From the NCBI RefSeq assembly GCF_000708285.2, contig NZ_JAUG01000078.1:1-47779 (forward strand): DNA of 47,779 bases, in the 5' to 3' direction. Below are positions 17,452-25,111 of this stretch, one piece after another. Below the pieces are notes generated by a model. It saw only the letters and a program-made list of their open reading frames with translations. It was not told where the DNA came from and made no database searches. Within the stretch, counting starts at the first letter, position 1. Each line of letters opens with the position of its first letter. Made by a program: the position numbers and the translations under genes. This DNA is from Pedobacter borealis DSM 19626 (lineage in GTDB: Bacteria > Bacteroidota > Bacteroidia > Sphingobacteriales > Sphingobacteriaceae).

Positions 17452-18155
17452 ATGAACTTTGATAAGTTAATTAGAATTCTTTTCGGAGAAAACATCAACG
17501 AAATTAATGAATTATTACTTTCGTCAAAATTAGTTACAAGTTTAAGTAGACCACCTAGTTTATAATACATACGGGATTTAGAACTAATCCTGATTTATTT
17601 AGGTATTATGACATCGAGTTGCTTTACGATGCTGACAACGAAATTTTATTACATCAAATCTTAAATAAAAATAGCGATTACTTCTTGAGACATATCGGAT
17701 TGCAAATGCACTTGAGCAATAACGGGTTGTATTCTCCTATTATTTCAGATGACTTAAATCCTAAAACGATAAGCTTAAAATATTTCAATGGTTATCATGA
17801 AGATAAGTTTAGTTATCTGAAGGAAATATCGTGTAGTATAGTTGAATTAATGCCAAATTTTGATAATGAAGACAAATTAGCTGATTTGGATATTTTATTA
17901 AATTTTGCAAGTTTCAATTGTTCAAACTTTTCTACAATCGAAAAGATATTAAATAATCATTTTAAGATAAGTTTTGAATTGGGCAATGATATAATAACAC
18001 TTTGTGAACTCCCACTGTCTGTTTTTTATCGAAACAACAACGTATGGAATAAAGATGTTTTGGCAAAGTTTTATGAGGAAAGTAAAAAACTGAAAACTCC
18101 GAGAACTTTTATATCACGGTATGAACAAATGGGAAAAGAAGAACTAAAAAGTTGA
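17452..18155 (+). pseudogene. Unknown gene broken by a 1-base frameshift
   Basis: The ATG at 17452 opens a 37-codon frame (MNFDKLIRILFGENINEINE...) that stops at 17563-17565. A second frame, open from 17559 to 18155, continues smoothly (FIIHTGFRTNPDLFRYYDIE, then LLYDADNEILLHQIL). A single missing base in the AT-rich stretch 17556-17565 would restore one protein of about 235 residues. Otherwise the downstream part would need a TTG start at 17619. The product is mostly helical and acidic, and I recognise no family. It directly follows higBA, a common place for accessory or defence cargo. Base composition is more AT-rich than the neighbouring housekeeping genes. Confidence 0.6.
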
Positions 18156-18297
18156 GATAATGACTTTCCTGGTTGGAGTGATGGACTTTGGGATTAATTT
18201 GCCTCCTGCCAAAAACAAAATTTACCCAAAGTTGCTTTTTCCAAGCACCTATTTACCTTGCCAGCTAACCGGTATACACAAATGCCATTTTTCAGCA

Positions 18298-18774
18298 GTA
18301 GCATTAGCTCCGAAGGAGTTCCTTTGGAACGGGGCAGGACCAATCAAAAGGACTATTGAAACTGTTTTCCAAAAGTAATTTAACATTAAAATTAGATGCT
18401 GAAACAAGTTCAGCATGACGATCGTGCCGGAGAATTTAGAGAGCGAACTGTTAACTGAAAATCTAAAACTGCAAACTGAACCGCAACTCCTTAATCTTCA
18501 CTGAAAACTATTTTCCTAAAATAAACCCGATATACATGGAAAGTGAGTTCTTCACGAGCTTGTAACATTAGCTCCGAGGGAGTTCCTTTGGAACGGGGCC
18601 GAACCCAACCTAAGAATTGCTGAAACTGCTTTCCAAAGTAATTTAAATATCCAAACTAGATGCTGAAACAAGTTCAGCAGGACGAGCCTGCTAGAGGATT
18701 TAGAGAGAGAACTGTTAACTGAAAAACCAAAACTGCAAACTGAACTGCAACTCCTTAATCTTCAACTGAAAACT
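18298..18774. repeat. Two imperfect copies of a 212-bp intergenic repeat
   Basis: Copy 1 (18298-18509) and copy 2 (18562-18774) align along their whole length. In order each holds an imperfect palindrome (TCCGAAGGA/TCCTTTGGA type), a GAAACTG-TTTCCAAA block, a 28-bp REP hairpin (18394-18421; 18658-18685), a GAGAACTGTTAACTGAAAA block, and ACTGCAAACTGAA / ACTCCTTAATCTTCA words. The spacer 18156-18918 otherwise holds only the str promoter. An open frame at 18160-18378 runs into copy 1 and is not a credible gene. Confidence 0.8.
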
Positions 18775-18809
18775 GATAATTGCCAACTGAAAACTTTTTA
18801 CGCTAACCC

Positions 18810-18841
18810 CTTGATTTTTAAAAAGAATTGTTCTACTTTTG
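18810..18841 (+). promoter_or_regulatory. Promoter of the str operon
   Basis: CTTG at 18810-18813 and TACTTTTG at 18834-18841 (matches TAnnTTTG), 20 bases apart. Transcription should begin about 5 bases later, leaving a leader of about 70 bases before rpsL that contains a GC-rich GCCGGGGGAGCGG stretch. Confidence 0.7.
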
Positions 18842-18918
18842 CAGTCCGTTTTATGGGCTATCTGCAAGGATGCCGGGGGAGCGGTAAATTTTTTAATAAA
18901 AAAACATAAAAAAGCACA

Positions 18919-19332
18919 ATGCCAACCATTCAACAATTAGTTAGAAAAGGTAGAGTAGCACTGGAGTTCAAGAGTAAGTCTCCAGCGTTGGACAGCTGTC
19001 CACAGCGAAGAGGTGTATGTACACGTGTGTACACCACTACCCCTAAAAAACCAAACTCAGCAATGCGTAAAGTAGCCCGTGTTCGTTTAACGAACGGTAA
19101 AGAGGTGAATGCTTACATTCCTGGGGAAGGTCACAACTTACAGGAGCACTCAATCGTATTGATCCGTGGTGGTCGTGTTAAAGATTTACCAGGTGTACGT
19201 TACCACATTATCCGTGGTGCATTAGATACATCAGGTGTAGCTGGTCGTAACCAACGTCGTTCTAAATATGGTACTAAACGTCCTAAACCAGGACAGGTAG
19301 TTGCGGCACCAACAAAAGGTAAAAAGAAATAA
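18919..19332 (+). CDS. rpsL: 30S ribosomal protein S12
   Basis: A 137-residue S12 that helps decoding at the ribosomal A site. The universally conserved TTPKKPNSAMRKVARVRL lies at 40-57, with lysine at 43-44 where streptomycin-resistance changes arise in other species. The second conserved loop is GGRVKDLPGVRYHIIRG. Both loops are of the wild-type, drug-sensitive form. It is the first gene of rpsL-rpsG-fusA-rpsJ. Confidence 0.98.
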   Translation: MPTIQQLVRKGRVALEFKSKSPALDSCPQRRGVCTRVYTTTPKKPNSAMRKVARVRLTNGKEVNAYIPGEGHNLQEHSIVLIRGGRVKDLPGVRYHIIRGALDTSGVAGRNQRRSKYGTKRPKPGQVVAAPTKGKKK

Positions 19333-19349
19333 TCGGGAGGAAATAAGAA

Positions 19350-19817
19350 ATGAGAAAGTCAAAACCAAAAAAGAGAATTATTCTTCCTGATCCAAAATTT
19401 AATGATGTTCAGGTAACTCGTTTTGTAAACAATATGATGTACGATGGAAAAAAATCTATCGCTTATTCAATTTTTTACGATGCTGTTGAAATTGCTGAGA
19501 AAAAAGCAGGTGAAAATGGTTTAGAGATCTTTAAACGTGCTTTAACTAACATTATGCCAGCTGTAGAGGTTAAATCTCGTCGTGTTGGTGGTGCTAACTT
19601 CCAGGTTCCAACTGAGGTTAGACCAGAGCGTAAAACAGCTTTAGGTATGAAATGGTTAATTTTATATGCTCGTAAACGTGGCGAAAAAACCATGAAAGAG
19701 AAATTAGCTGGTGAAATCGTAGCTGCTGCTAAAGGTGAAGGTGCTGCTGTTAAGAAGAAAGAAGATACGCACAAAATGGCTGAGGCTAACAAAGCGTTCT
19801 CTCACTTCAGATTCTAA
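19350..19817 (+). CDS. rpsG: 30S ribosomal protein S7
   Basis: A 155-residue S7, a primary 16S rRNA binder that organises the 30S head. Typical motifs: LPDPKFNDVQVTRFVNNMMYDGKK near 12-35 and the VKSRRVGGANFQVPTEVRP segment near 74-92. It starts 17 bases after rpsL, with the purine-rich GGGAGGAAATAAGAA before the ATG, one of the few Shine-Dalgarno-like sequences here. Full length for the family. Confidence 0.98.
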   Translation: MRKSKPKKRIILPDPKFNDVQVTRFVNNMMYDGKKSIAYSIFYDAVEIAEKKAGENGLEIFKRALTNIMPAVEVKSRRVGGANFQVPTEVRPERKTALGMKWLILYARKRGEKTMKEKLAGEIVAAAKGEGAAVKKKEDTHKMAEANKAFSHFRF

Positions 19818-19838
19818 TTTAGAATTAACAGATTAGTA

Positions 19839-19915
19839 AGATTACACAGATTTAATTAGAAGATTATACTGATTAGATAAATTACACCGATTTGTTTTAA
19901 CATAATCGGTGTAAT
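19839..19915. repeat. Three word repeats ending in a hairpin between rpsG and fusA
   Basis: Three related 15-mers at 19839-19853 (AGATTACACAGATTT), 19861-19875 and 19879-19893, spaced about 20 bases. The last pairs with its complement: ATTACACCGAT at 19881-19891 and ATCGGTGTAAT at 19905-19915, loop 13. No strong T-run follows, so transcription into fusA likely continues. Confidence 0.6.
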
Positions 19916-19946
19916 CATTTAAAATCAGATAAATCAAAAACATAAC

Positions 19947-22061
19947 ATGGCAAGAGATTTAAAATTTACAAGAAATATTGGAATCGCGGCTCACATTGAT
20001 GCAGGTAAAACTACAACAACAGAGCGTATTCTTTATTATGCTGGTGTAAGTCATAAAATTGGTGAAGTGCACGAAGGTGCTGCAACAATGGACTGGATGG
20101 CACAAGAGCAAGAGCGTGGTATCACGATCACTTCTGCTGCAACTACGGTTGAGTGGAAATACAGAGGTCAGGCTTACCACATGAACATTATCGATACACC
20201 AGGACACGTGGATTTTACCGTAGAGGTAAACCGTTCGTTACGTGTATTAGATGGTTTAGTGTTCTTGTTTTCTGCAGTTGATGGTGTTGAGCCTCAATCA
20301 GAAACCAACTGGCGTTTGGCTAACAACTATAATGTTGCCCGTATCGGTTTCGTTAACAAAATGGACCGTTCTGGAGCTGACTTCTTAAAAGTTGTTAAAC
20401 AAGTTAAAGATATGTTAGGTAGTAATGCAGTTCCATTGCAATTACCTATCGGTGCTGAAGACGGATTTAAAGGTGTGGTTGATTTGATCAACAACCGTGG
20501 TATCGTTTGGAATGAGCATGATAAAGGTATGACCTTTACTGAAGTGCCAATCCCAGAAGATATGTTAGATGAGGTTGCTGAGTGGAGAGAGAAATTATTA
20601 GAATCAGTTGCTGATTATGATGAGTCTTTAATGGAGAAATTCTTTGAAGATCCAAACTCAATCACTGAGCGCGAAATTTTAGATGCTTTACGTGCAGCTG
20701 TTTTAGATGCTAAAATCGTTCCTATGGTTTGTGGTTCATCTTTCAAAAACAAAGGTGTTCAAACCATGTTGGATTACGTGATGGAATTATTGCCTTCACC
20801 TCTTGATTCAGAAGGTGTAACAGGTACTAACCCAGATACAGGTGCTGAAGTTTTATTAAAACCAAGCATTAATGAGCCATTTGCAGCTTTAGCATTTAAA
20901 ATTGCAACTGACCCATTCGTAGGCCGTTTATGTTTTATCCGTGTTTATTCGGGTAACTTAGAAGCTGGTTCTTACGTGTATAACACACGTTCAGAAAGTA
21001 AAGAGCGTATTTCTCGTATCTTCCAAATGCATGCTAACAAGCAAAACCCTGTGCCTAATGTGGCTGCTGGGGATATTGCTGCGGTAGTAGGATTTAAAGA
21101 TATCAAAACTGGTGATACACTTTGTGAAGAGAAAAACCCAATCATTCTTGAGTCTATGAACTTCCCTGAGCCAGTTATCGGTTTAGCTATTGAGCCTAAA
21201 ACTCAAGCTGATGTTGATAAATTAGGTATGGGCTTAGCTAAATTAGCTGAAGAAGATCCTACATTCAGAGTTCAAACTGATCAGGAAACTGGCCAAACGG
21301 TTATCTCTGGTATGGGTGAGTTACACTTAGATATTTTAATTGACCGTTTAAAACGCGAATTTAAAGTAGAGGTTAACCAAGGTGCGCCGCAAGTAGCTTA
21401 CAAAGAAGCAATTTTTGGTACTACTCAACACCGTGAAACTTATAAAAAACAATCTGGTGGTCGTGGTAAATTTGCCGATATCCAAGTGATTATTTCACCA
21501 ATAGATGCTGATTTCGAAAAAGGTGGTTTACAGTTCGTAAACGAAATTACAGGTGGTTCAATTCCACGTGAGTTTATCCCTTCAGTAGAAAAAGGATTTG
21601 CTGCTGCAATGGCTAATGGTGTATTAGCTGGTTATCCGCTTCCTGATATGAAAGTACGTTTGATTGATGGTTCATTCCACGCAGTCGATTCAGATGCTTT
21701 ATCATTCGAGCTTGCTGCCCGTATGGCATATCGTGAAGCTTTACCTAAATGTAAACCTACTTTGATGGAGCCAATCATGAAAATCGAAATCTTAACCCCT
21801 GAAGAAAACATGGGTGATGTTATCGGTGATATGAACCGTCGTCGTGGTCAATTATTAGGTATGGATACCCGTAATGGATCTCAAGTAATTAAAGCTACTG
21901 TGCCACTTTCTGAAATGTTTGGTTATGTAACGCAGTTACGTACAATCACTTCAGGCCGTGCAACTTCTACAATGGAATTTGACCACTATGAAGCTGCGCC
22001 TAAAAACGTACAGGATGAAGTAGTTGCTAAATCTAAAGGAAGAGTAAAATCTGAAGACTAA
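19947..22061 (+). CDS. fusA: Elongation factor G
   Basis: A 704-residue translocation GTPase. G-domain motifs are AHIDAGKTTTTERIL (G1, about 15-29), DTPGHVDF (G3, about 88-95) and NKMDR (G4, about 142-146). Domain IV/V landmarks such as GGSIPREFIPSVEKG and GDMNRRRGQLLGM are intact. It drives tRNA-mRNA movement after peptide transfer and helps recycle ribosomes. Full family length with no insertions; no tuf gene follows in this window. It lies 129 bases after rpsG, the gap being filled by a repeat hairpin. Confidence 0.98.
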   Translation: MARDLKFTRNIGIAAHIDAGKTTTTERILYYAGVSHKIGEVHEGAATMDWMAQEQERGITITSAATTVEWKYRGQAYHMNIIDTPGHVDFTVEVNRSLRVLDGLVFLFSAVDGVEPQSETNWRLANNYNVARIGFVNKMDRSGADFLKVVKQVKDMLGSNAVPLQLPIGAEDGFKGVVDLINNRGIVWNEHDKGMTFTEVPIPEDMLDEVAEWREKLLESVADYDESLMEKFFEDPNSITEREILDALRAAVLDAKIVPMVCGSSFKNKGVQTMLDYVMELLPSPLDSEGVTGTNPDTGAEVLLKPSINEPFAALAFKIATDPFVGRLCFIRVYSGNLEAGSYVYNTRSESKERISRIFQMHANKQNPVPNVAAGDIAAVVGFKDIKTGDTLCEEKNPIILESMNFPEPVIGLAIEPKTQADVDKLGMGLAKLAEEDPTFRVQTDQETGQTVISGMGELHLDILIDRLKREFKVEVNQGAPQVAYKEAIFGTTQHRETYKKQSGGRGKFADIQVIISPIDADFEKGGLQFVNEITGGSIPREFIPSVEKGFAAAMANGVLAGYPLPDMKVRLIDGSFHAVDSDALSFELAARMAYREALPKCKPTLMEPIMKIEILTPEENMGDVIGDMNRRRGQLLGMDTRNGSQVIKATVPLSEMFGYVTQLRTITSGRATSTMEFDHYEAAPKNVQDEVVAKSKGRVKSED

Positions 22062-22063
22062 TT

Positions 22064-22134
22064 AAGGTATAAGGTAAAAGGCGTAAGGCAAAAGGTTTTA
22101 AACCCTAAGCCTTACACCCTAAACCCTCCACCTT
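22064..22134. repeat. Word-repeat imperfect hairpin between fusA and rpsJ
   Basis: AAGGTATAAGGTAAAAGGCG-like words on the left face their complements on the right; the core is GGCGTAAGGC (22080-22089) with GCCTTACACC (22109-22118), 9 of 10 paired, around GGTTTTAAACC. It may slow or attenuate transcription into rpsJ, or be a repeat insertion. Confidence 0.5.
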
Positions 22135-22197
22135 GTTAAAGATAAATCCGGTTTCTGTTGTTAATAGCTCTAACAGGAAACCACAATTAAAAATAAG

Positions 22198-22503
22198 ATG
22201 AGCCAAAGAATCAGAATTAAATTAAAATCTTACGATTACAACTTAGTAGATAAATCTGCTGAGAAAATCGTAAAAACTGTTAAGCCTACGGGTGCAGTTG
22301 TAAGTGGACCAATTCCACTTCCTACAGAAAAAAAAATCTTTACTGTTTTACGTTCTCCACACGTAAACAAAAAAGCTAGAGAGCAGTTCCAATTATGCGC
22401 TTACAAACGTTTATTGGATATTTATAGCTCTAACTCTAAAACAGTTGATGCTTTAATGAAACTTGAATTACCTAGCGGTGTTGAAGTTGAAATCAAAGTT
22501 TAA
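22198..22503 (+). CDS. rpsJ: 30S ribosomal protein S10
   Basis: A 101-residue S10 (also NusE, an antitermination factor). Conserved motifs: QRIRIKLKSYDYNLVDKSAE at 3-22, GPIPLPTEKKIFTVLRSPH at 38-56 and LMKLELPSGVEVEIKV at the C-terminus. In most bacteria it directly precedes rplC; here a terminator follows 19 bases after the stop, and rplC lies about 10 kb away. Confidence 0.98.
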   Translation: MSQRIRIKLKSYDYNLVDKSAEKIVKTVKPTGAVVSGPIPLPTEKKIFTVLRSPHVNKKAREQFQLCAYKRLLDIYSSNSKTVDALMKLELPSGVEVEIKV

Positions 22504-22521
22504 TTGATTTTAAAAGAACAG

Positions 22522-22554
22522 AAAAGGTCTCGATGCAAGTCGAGGCCTTTTTTT
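22522..22554 (+). terminator. Intrinsic terminator after rpsJ
   Basis: Stem AAAAGGTCTCGA (22522-22533), loop TGCAAG, then TCGAGGCCTTTT running into T's to 22554; one G-T pair. It closes the str operon and separates rpsJ from the S10 operon. Confidence 0.88.
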
Positions 22555-22602
22555 ATGCGTTCAAATTTCAAAACAAAAGCAACGTTAGCTGGTTGTACTG
22601 AT

Positions 22603-22848
22603 ATGGCTAAGGAAGATAAAACGCACCAAGGATTACCAGTTGAAGGACAGGATTTTGCGGATCCCAAAGAAAAATTGAAAGAAAACCCCTCTTCACATGG
22701 GGAAGTGGCCAATCAAAAAGGCGGTGATTTTTCTGAACTGGAAGAAAGCAGAATGGAAAATCCGCCAAAGCATCGTGATGAAAATGGATCGACCAAAGAT
22801 GATTTGGATAGTAGCACAGCGATAAATCAAAGTAAAGGCGTAAAGTAG
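22603..22848 (+). CDS. Small hydrophilic protein, probably disordered
   Basis: An 81-residue product from the ATG at 22603 (MAKEDKTHQGLPVEGQDF). It is rich in Lys, Glu, Asp, Ser, Asn and Gly, with no hydrophobic core. A longer frame back to 22504 would run through the rpsJ terminator and is unlikely, although an ATG at 22555 is possible. I recognise no named family. Composition resembles the small, charged, stress-associated proteins of this group, and it sits with three similar genes up to 24090. Confidence 0.55.
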   Translation: MAKEDKTHQGLPVEGQDFADPKEKLKENPSSHGEVANQKGGDFSELEESRMENPPKHRDENGSTKDDLDSSTAINQSKGVK

Positions 22849-22966
22849 CCGTAAATTAGTGGTAAGATCCGGTTAAAAAAGCAAAAGGCTGCGATTTATA
22901 TAGCAATGCCTGCTTAAACTTTTTTATTGTACCAATTGTTTAAATAAGAGGTATCTACAAAAAAAA

Positions 22967-23248
22967 ATGGCTATGGAAATAAGTGAAAATAAAAATATAA
23001 ACCCTAATTCGGAGATTAACCGCAATGAGGAAGATATTGAATGGGATAATGGAGAGGCTACTTATGGACATAAACGCGCCGATTTTAAGCGTAAAGATCA
23101 GCCAGATGAGTCACATTTATTGAAAACAGAAAATGATCCTACACACGCCGTAAATGAAAATTTAAATAATTCGAATTTAAGTCAGGGTGAAGACATTGGA
23201 AACAGAAACAAGAATAACGAGAAAGGTTTGATGGGAAAAGATTTATAA
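22967..23248 (+). CDS. Small hydrophilic protein, probably disordered
   Basis: A 93-residue, Asn/Glu/Asp/Lys-rich protein starting MAMEISENKNINPN (a second ATG at 22973 is equally possible). It contains no predicted membrane segment, cysteine or known motif; EDIEWDNGEATYGHKRADF near 22-40 is the least repetitive part. It is 118 bases after a gene of the same character. No family was recognised. Confidence 0.55.
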   Translation: MAMEISENKNINPNSEINRNEEDIEWDNGEATYGHKRADFKRKDQPDESHLLKTENDPTHAVNENLNNSNLSQGEDIGNRNKNNEKGLMGKDL

Positions 23249-23522
23249 TCCAATTATAAAGAGACTATCCATACAGAATAATCCCTTTATAAAATTTATG
23301 CATTTTCCGGTAGATGGAAATTAATTAGGATTCCACAACTGAAATGCGTTAATCAAGAAGCAAATGCCCTTAAATCGTTAGTCTCTGATTTTTTTAGTTA
23401 ATCTTTGTCGTGAATCCTACGGCGCTGCAAATTTCAAGAACTTATTGTCAATTTACAAGATGTTCGGTATTAATATATTGATATATGTCAATTTAATGTG
23501 TATTTCTACACTCAATTAATTG

Positions 23523-23717
23523 TCAGTATAAATCACTTGTCTGACGATAATCCTGTCTTATTTTTTCAGAATAATCCTTAATCCTATCTACATATTCCGG
23601 AACTTTTTCCTTAAAGTCATCAATCAACGATTTACCGTCAGTTATCCGCTTTTTTGTGGCATACTTAAAACCATATACGGCTGCTGCACCTAAAATGGCA
23701 TATTTTAATAGTCCCAT
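23523..23717 (-). CDS. Small YtxH-like membrane-anchored protein
   Basis: A 64-residue protein with an N-terminal hydrophobic, Gly/Ala-rich segment (LLKYAILGAAAVYGFKYA, residues 3-20) and an amphipathic charged tail (SLIDDFKEKVPEYVDRIKDY). This is the layout of YtxH-like small proteins found in stress-response loci; the family assignment is tentative. It starts 10 bases after the stop of the gene at 23728-24090 on the same strand, so the two are one transcript. Confidence 0.6.
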   Translation of the reverse strand: MGLLKYAILGAAAVYGFKYATKKRITDGKSLIDDFKEKVPEYVDRIKDYSEKIRQDYRQTSDLY

Positions 23718-23727
23718 AATTATCTGT

Positions 23728-24090
23728 TTATATTCCTGTATTTAAAGCATGGTTTTCATCAGCCTCATTAATGCTGGTATTCGTTTTAAAATCATCAGAC
23801 GAACTTCCTGTATGGCTTGCAGCACTCTCAATGGTTGGATTTTTATCCGAACTGTTGTAGGCGTCATCACTAAGAGAATCTTTACCTTGCGTGCCAGAAT
23901 TATCCCGGCCGTCTTTGGCTAAAGGATTTCCCTTAATCAGTTCGCTTGGTTCTTTGCCATAACTGGTTACAACATCGGTGTTGTTACCTGCTTCGTAAGC
24001 TTTTTGTACATCAGATTTTTCTGATTGTTCATCACCTGATCCTACATAACCTTCAATATGCTCTTCCTTGTTATATATGTTCGTTTTCAT
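23728..24090 (-). CDS. Small hydrophilic protein, probably disordered
   Basis: A 120-residue acidic protein, rich in Ser, Asp, Asn, Gly and Lys, with no hydrophobic segment or cysteine. Segments such as DVQKAYEAGNNTDVVTSYGK (27-46) and NPLAKDGRDNSGTQGKDSL (55-73) look like low-complexity, unfolded sequence. It shares an operon with the YtxH-like gene. Together with the two plus-strand genes it makes a group of four small polar proteins. No family was recognised. Confidence 0.6.
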   Translation of the reverse strand: MKTNIYNKEEHIEGYVGSGDEQSEKSDVQKAYEAGNNTDVVTSYGKEPSELIKGNPLAKDGRDNSGTQGKDSLSDDAYNSSDKNPTIESAASHTGSSSDDFKTNTSINEADENHALNTGI

Positions 24091-24173
24091 AGTATTATAG
24101 CTTTATGAATAAACAGAACGCAGACTAAATAGTTTGAATCAGGATAAATCAAAAAATAGGTAGTAACAAAAAA

Positions 24174-24320
24174 GAGGCCGTATCATAAATATATATGTCA
24201 TCCTGTCCAAAGGACTCCTGTGGAGAGCTTGTCGAAGGACCAGTTTAAATACGCTTTAAGGTGTTTCGACAGGCTCAACATGACAGCATCTGAGGTGAAA
24301 CGCCTTTATGATACAGCCTC
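24174..24320. repeat. 147-bp element with 16-bp terminal inverted repeats
   Basis: GAGGCCGTATCATAAA at 24174-24189 and TTTATGATACAGCCTC at 24305-24320 match as inverted repeats with one mismatch. Inside are a TGTCATCCTG start, CTTGTCGAAGGAC and its partner GTTTCGACAGGC, and an ACATGACA end. It is MITE-like, but can also fold into a long hairpin that would end the minus-strand gene at 24327. No clear target duplication is visible. Confidence 0.65.
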
Positions 24321-24326
24321 TTCGTT

Positions 24327-24974
24327 TTAACTTTTATATGGGAAATTCCGTGATATTTTTCGCATCATCCGTTCTACCATATCATCGGTAGAGCTCATAA
24401 TGGAATCGTCCATTGTTTTAAAGAAACGCCACATTAACTCTCCATCCGCTCCGTTGTTTATGGTTAAGAACATGGTGCCTGTTCCAGATTTTCCACCAAA
24501 GCCACCAAATAAAACAGCAGAGGCAATTGCACCAGCTTCAGATTTCGTTTGCTCAGTTTCAAAACGCCCACCGATAACAGCATCAACACCAAGTATTTTG
24601 GCTAGTTCATCTTTAGTTGTTTCGTCTAACTTACCTAAAACACCTGCTTTTTTTAATAAGATGTTTGTTTTGTCAACATCCTGGAAAGTTACGGTATAAT
24701 CAGAAGCTTTCCTTAACAAAAAGGTGTACATACTGGCCTGTATTGATCTTGCCATCGACTCTTCCTGGCTTTTGTTTCCTTCTGCGCTGAAATTTTTTGG
24801 TTGTTTCTGGTAAGAAATTTTTACCTCGAAAGGTAAGATGGCTACAATTTTTTGTGTTTTGATTGTCTCCTTTAGTTTCGGACTTTCGAAAATTTGCTTC
24901 GAGCCTTCAAATTGTGCTTTGGTTAAGACCGTAAAGCAGCATAAGATAGCGAGCGTTAATAAGATTTTTTTCAT
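24327..24974 (-). CDS. Secreted protein, CsgG/LpoB-like fold possible
   Basis: A 215-residue protein from the ATG at 24974, starting MKKILLTLAILCCFTVLTKA (signal peptide, cleaved before QFEGSKQ). The frame is open to 25184, but the extra part is atypical and overlaps the divergent dgt gene. The pattern KIVAILPFEVKISY, then SMARSIQASMYTFLLRK, VTFQDVDKTNILLKKAG and LAKILGVDAVIGGRFE resembles CsgG/LpoB/GNA1162-type periplasmic folds, where an ILPF strand and GVDAVI strand recur. That is a resemblance of pattern only. A Gly-rich segment (LFGGFGGKSGTGTM) follows. Function unknown. Confidence 0.7.
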   Translation of the reverse strand: MKKILLTLAILCCFTVLTKAQFEGSKQIFESPKLKETIKTQKIVAILPFEVKISYQKQPKNFSAEGNKSQEESMARSIQASMYTFLLRKASDYTVTFQDVDKTNILLKKAGVLGKLDETTKDELAKILGVDAVIGGRFETEQTKSEAGAIASAVLFGGFGGKSGTGTMFLTINNGADGELMWRFFKTMDDSIMSSTDDMVERMMRKISRNFPYKS

Positions 24975-25111
24975 TATTTGTTTGTTTAATTTTGTAGCCA
25001 ATTTAAAAATATCTTTTAATTGATATAATATAAATTTTACCTGAAGCTTTATGCTTAACCATTTTCGCCTTTTGTTTAACTTGCGCCAAATTTTAAATGC
25101 CAACGGGATAA

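Noticed and set aside
18160..18378. 72-codon open frame after the frameshifted gene
   Set aside because: It runs into the 212-bp repeat, has no recognisable protein character and no promoter; the second repeat copy does not keep the frame.
19839..19915. Possible CRISPR-like short repeats
   Set aside because: Only three degenerate 15-mers with no proper spacers and no cas genes in the window.
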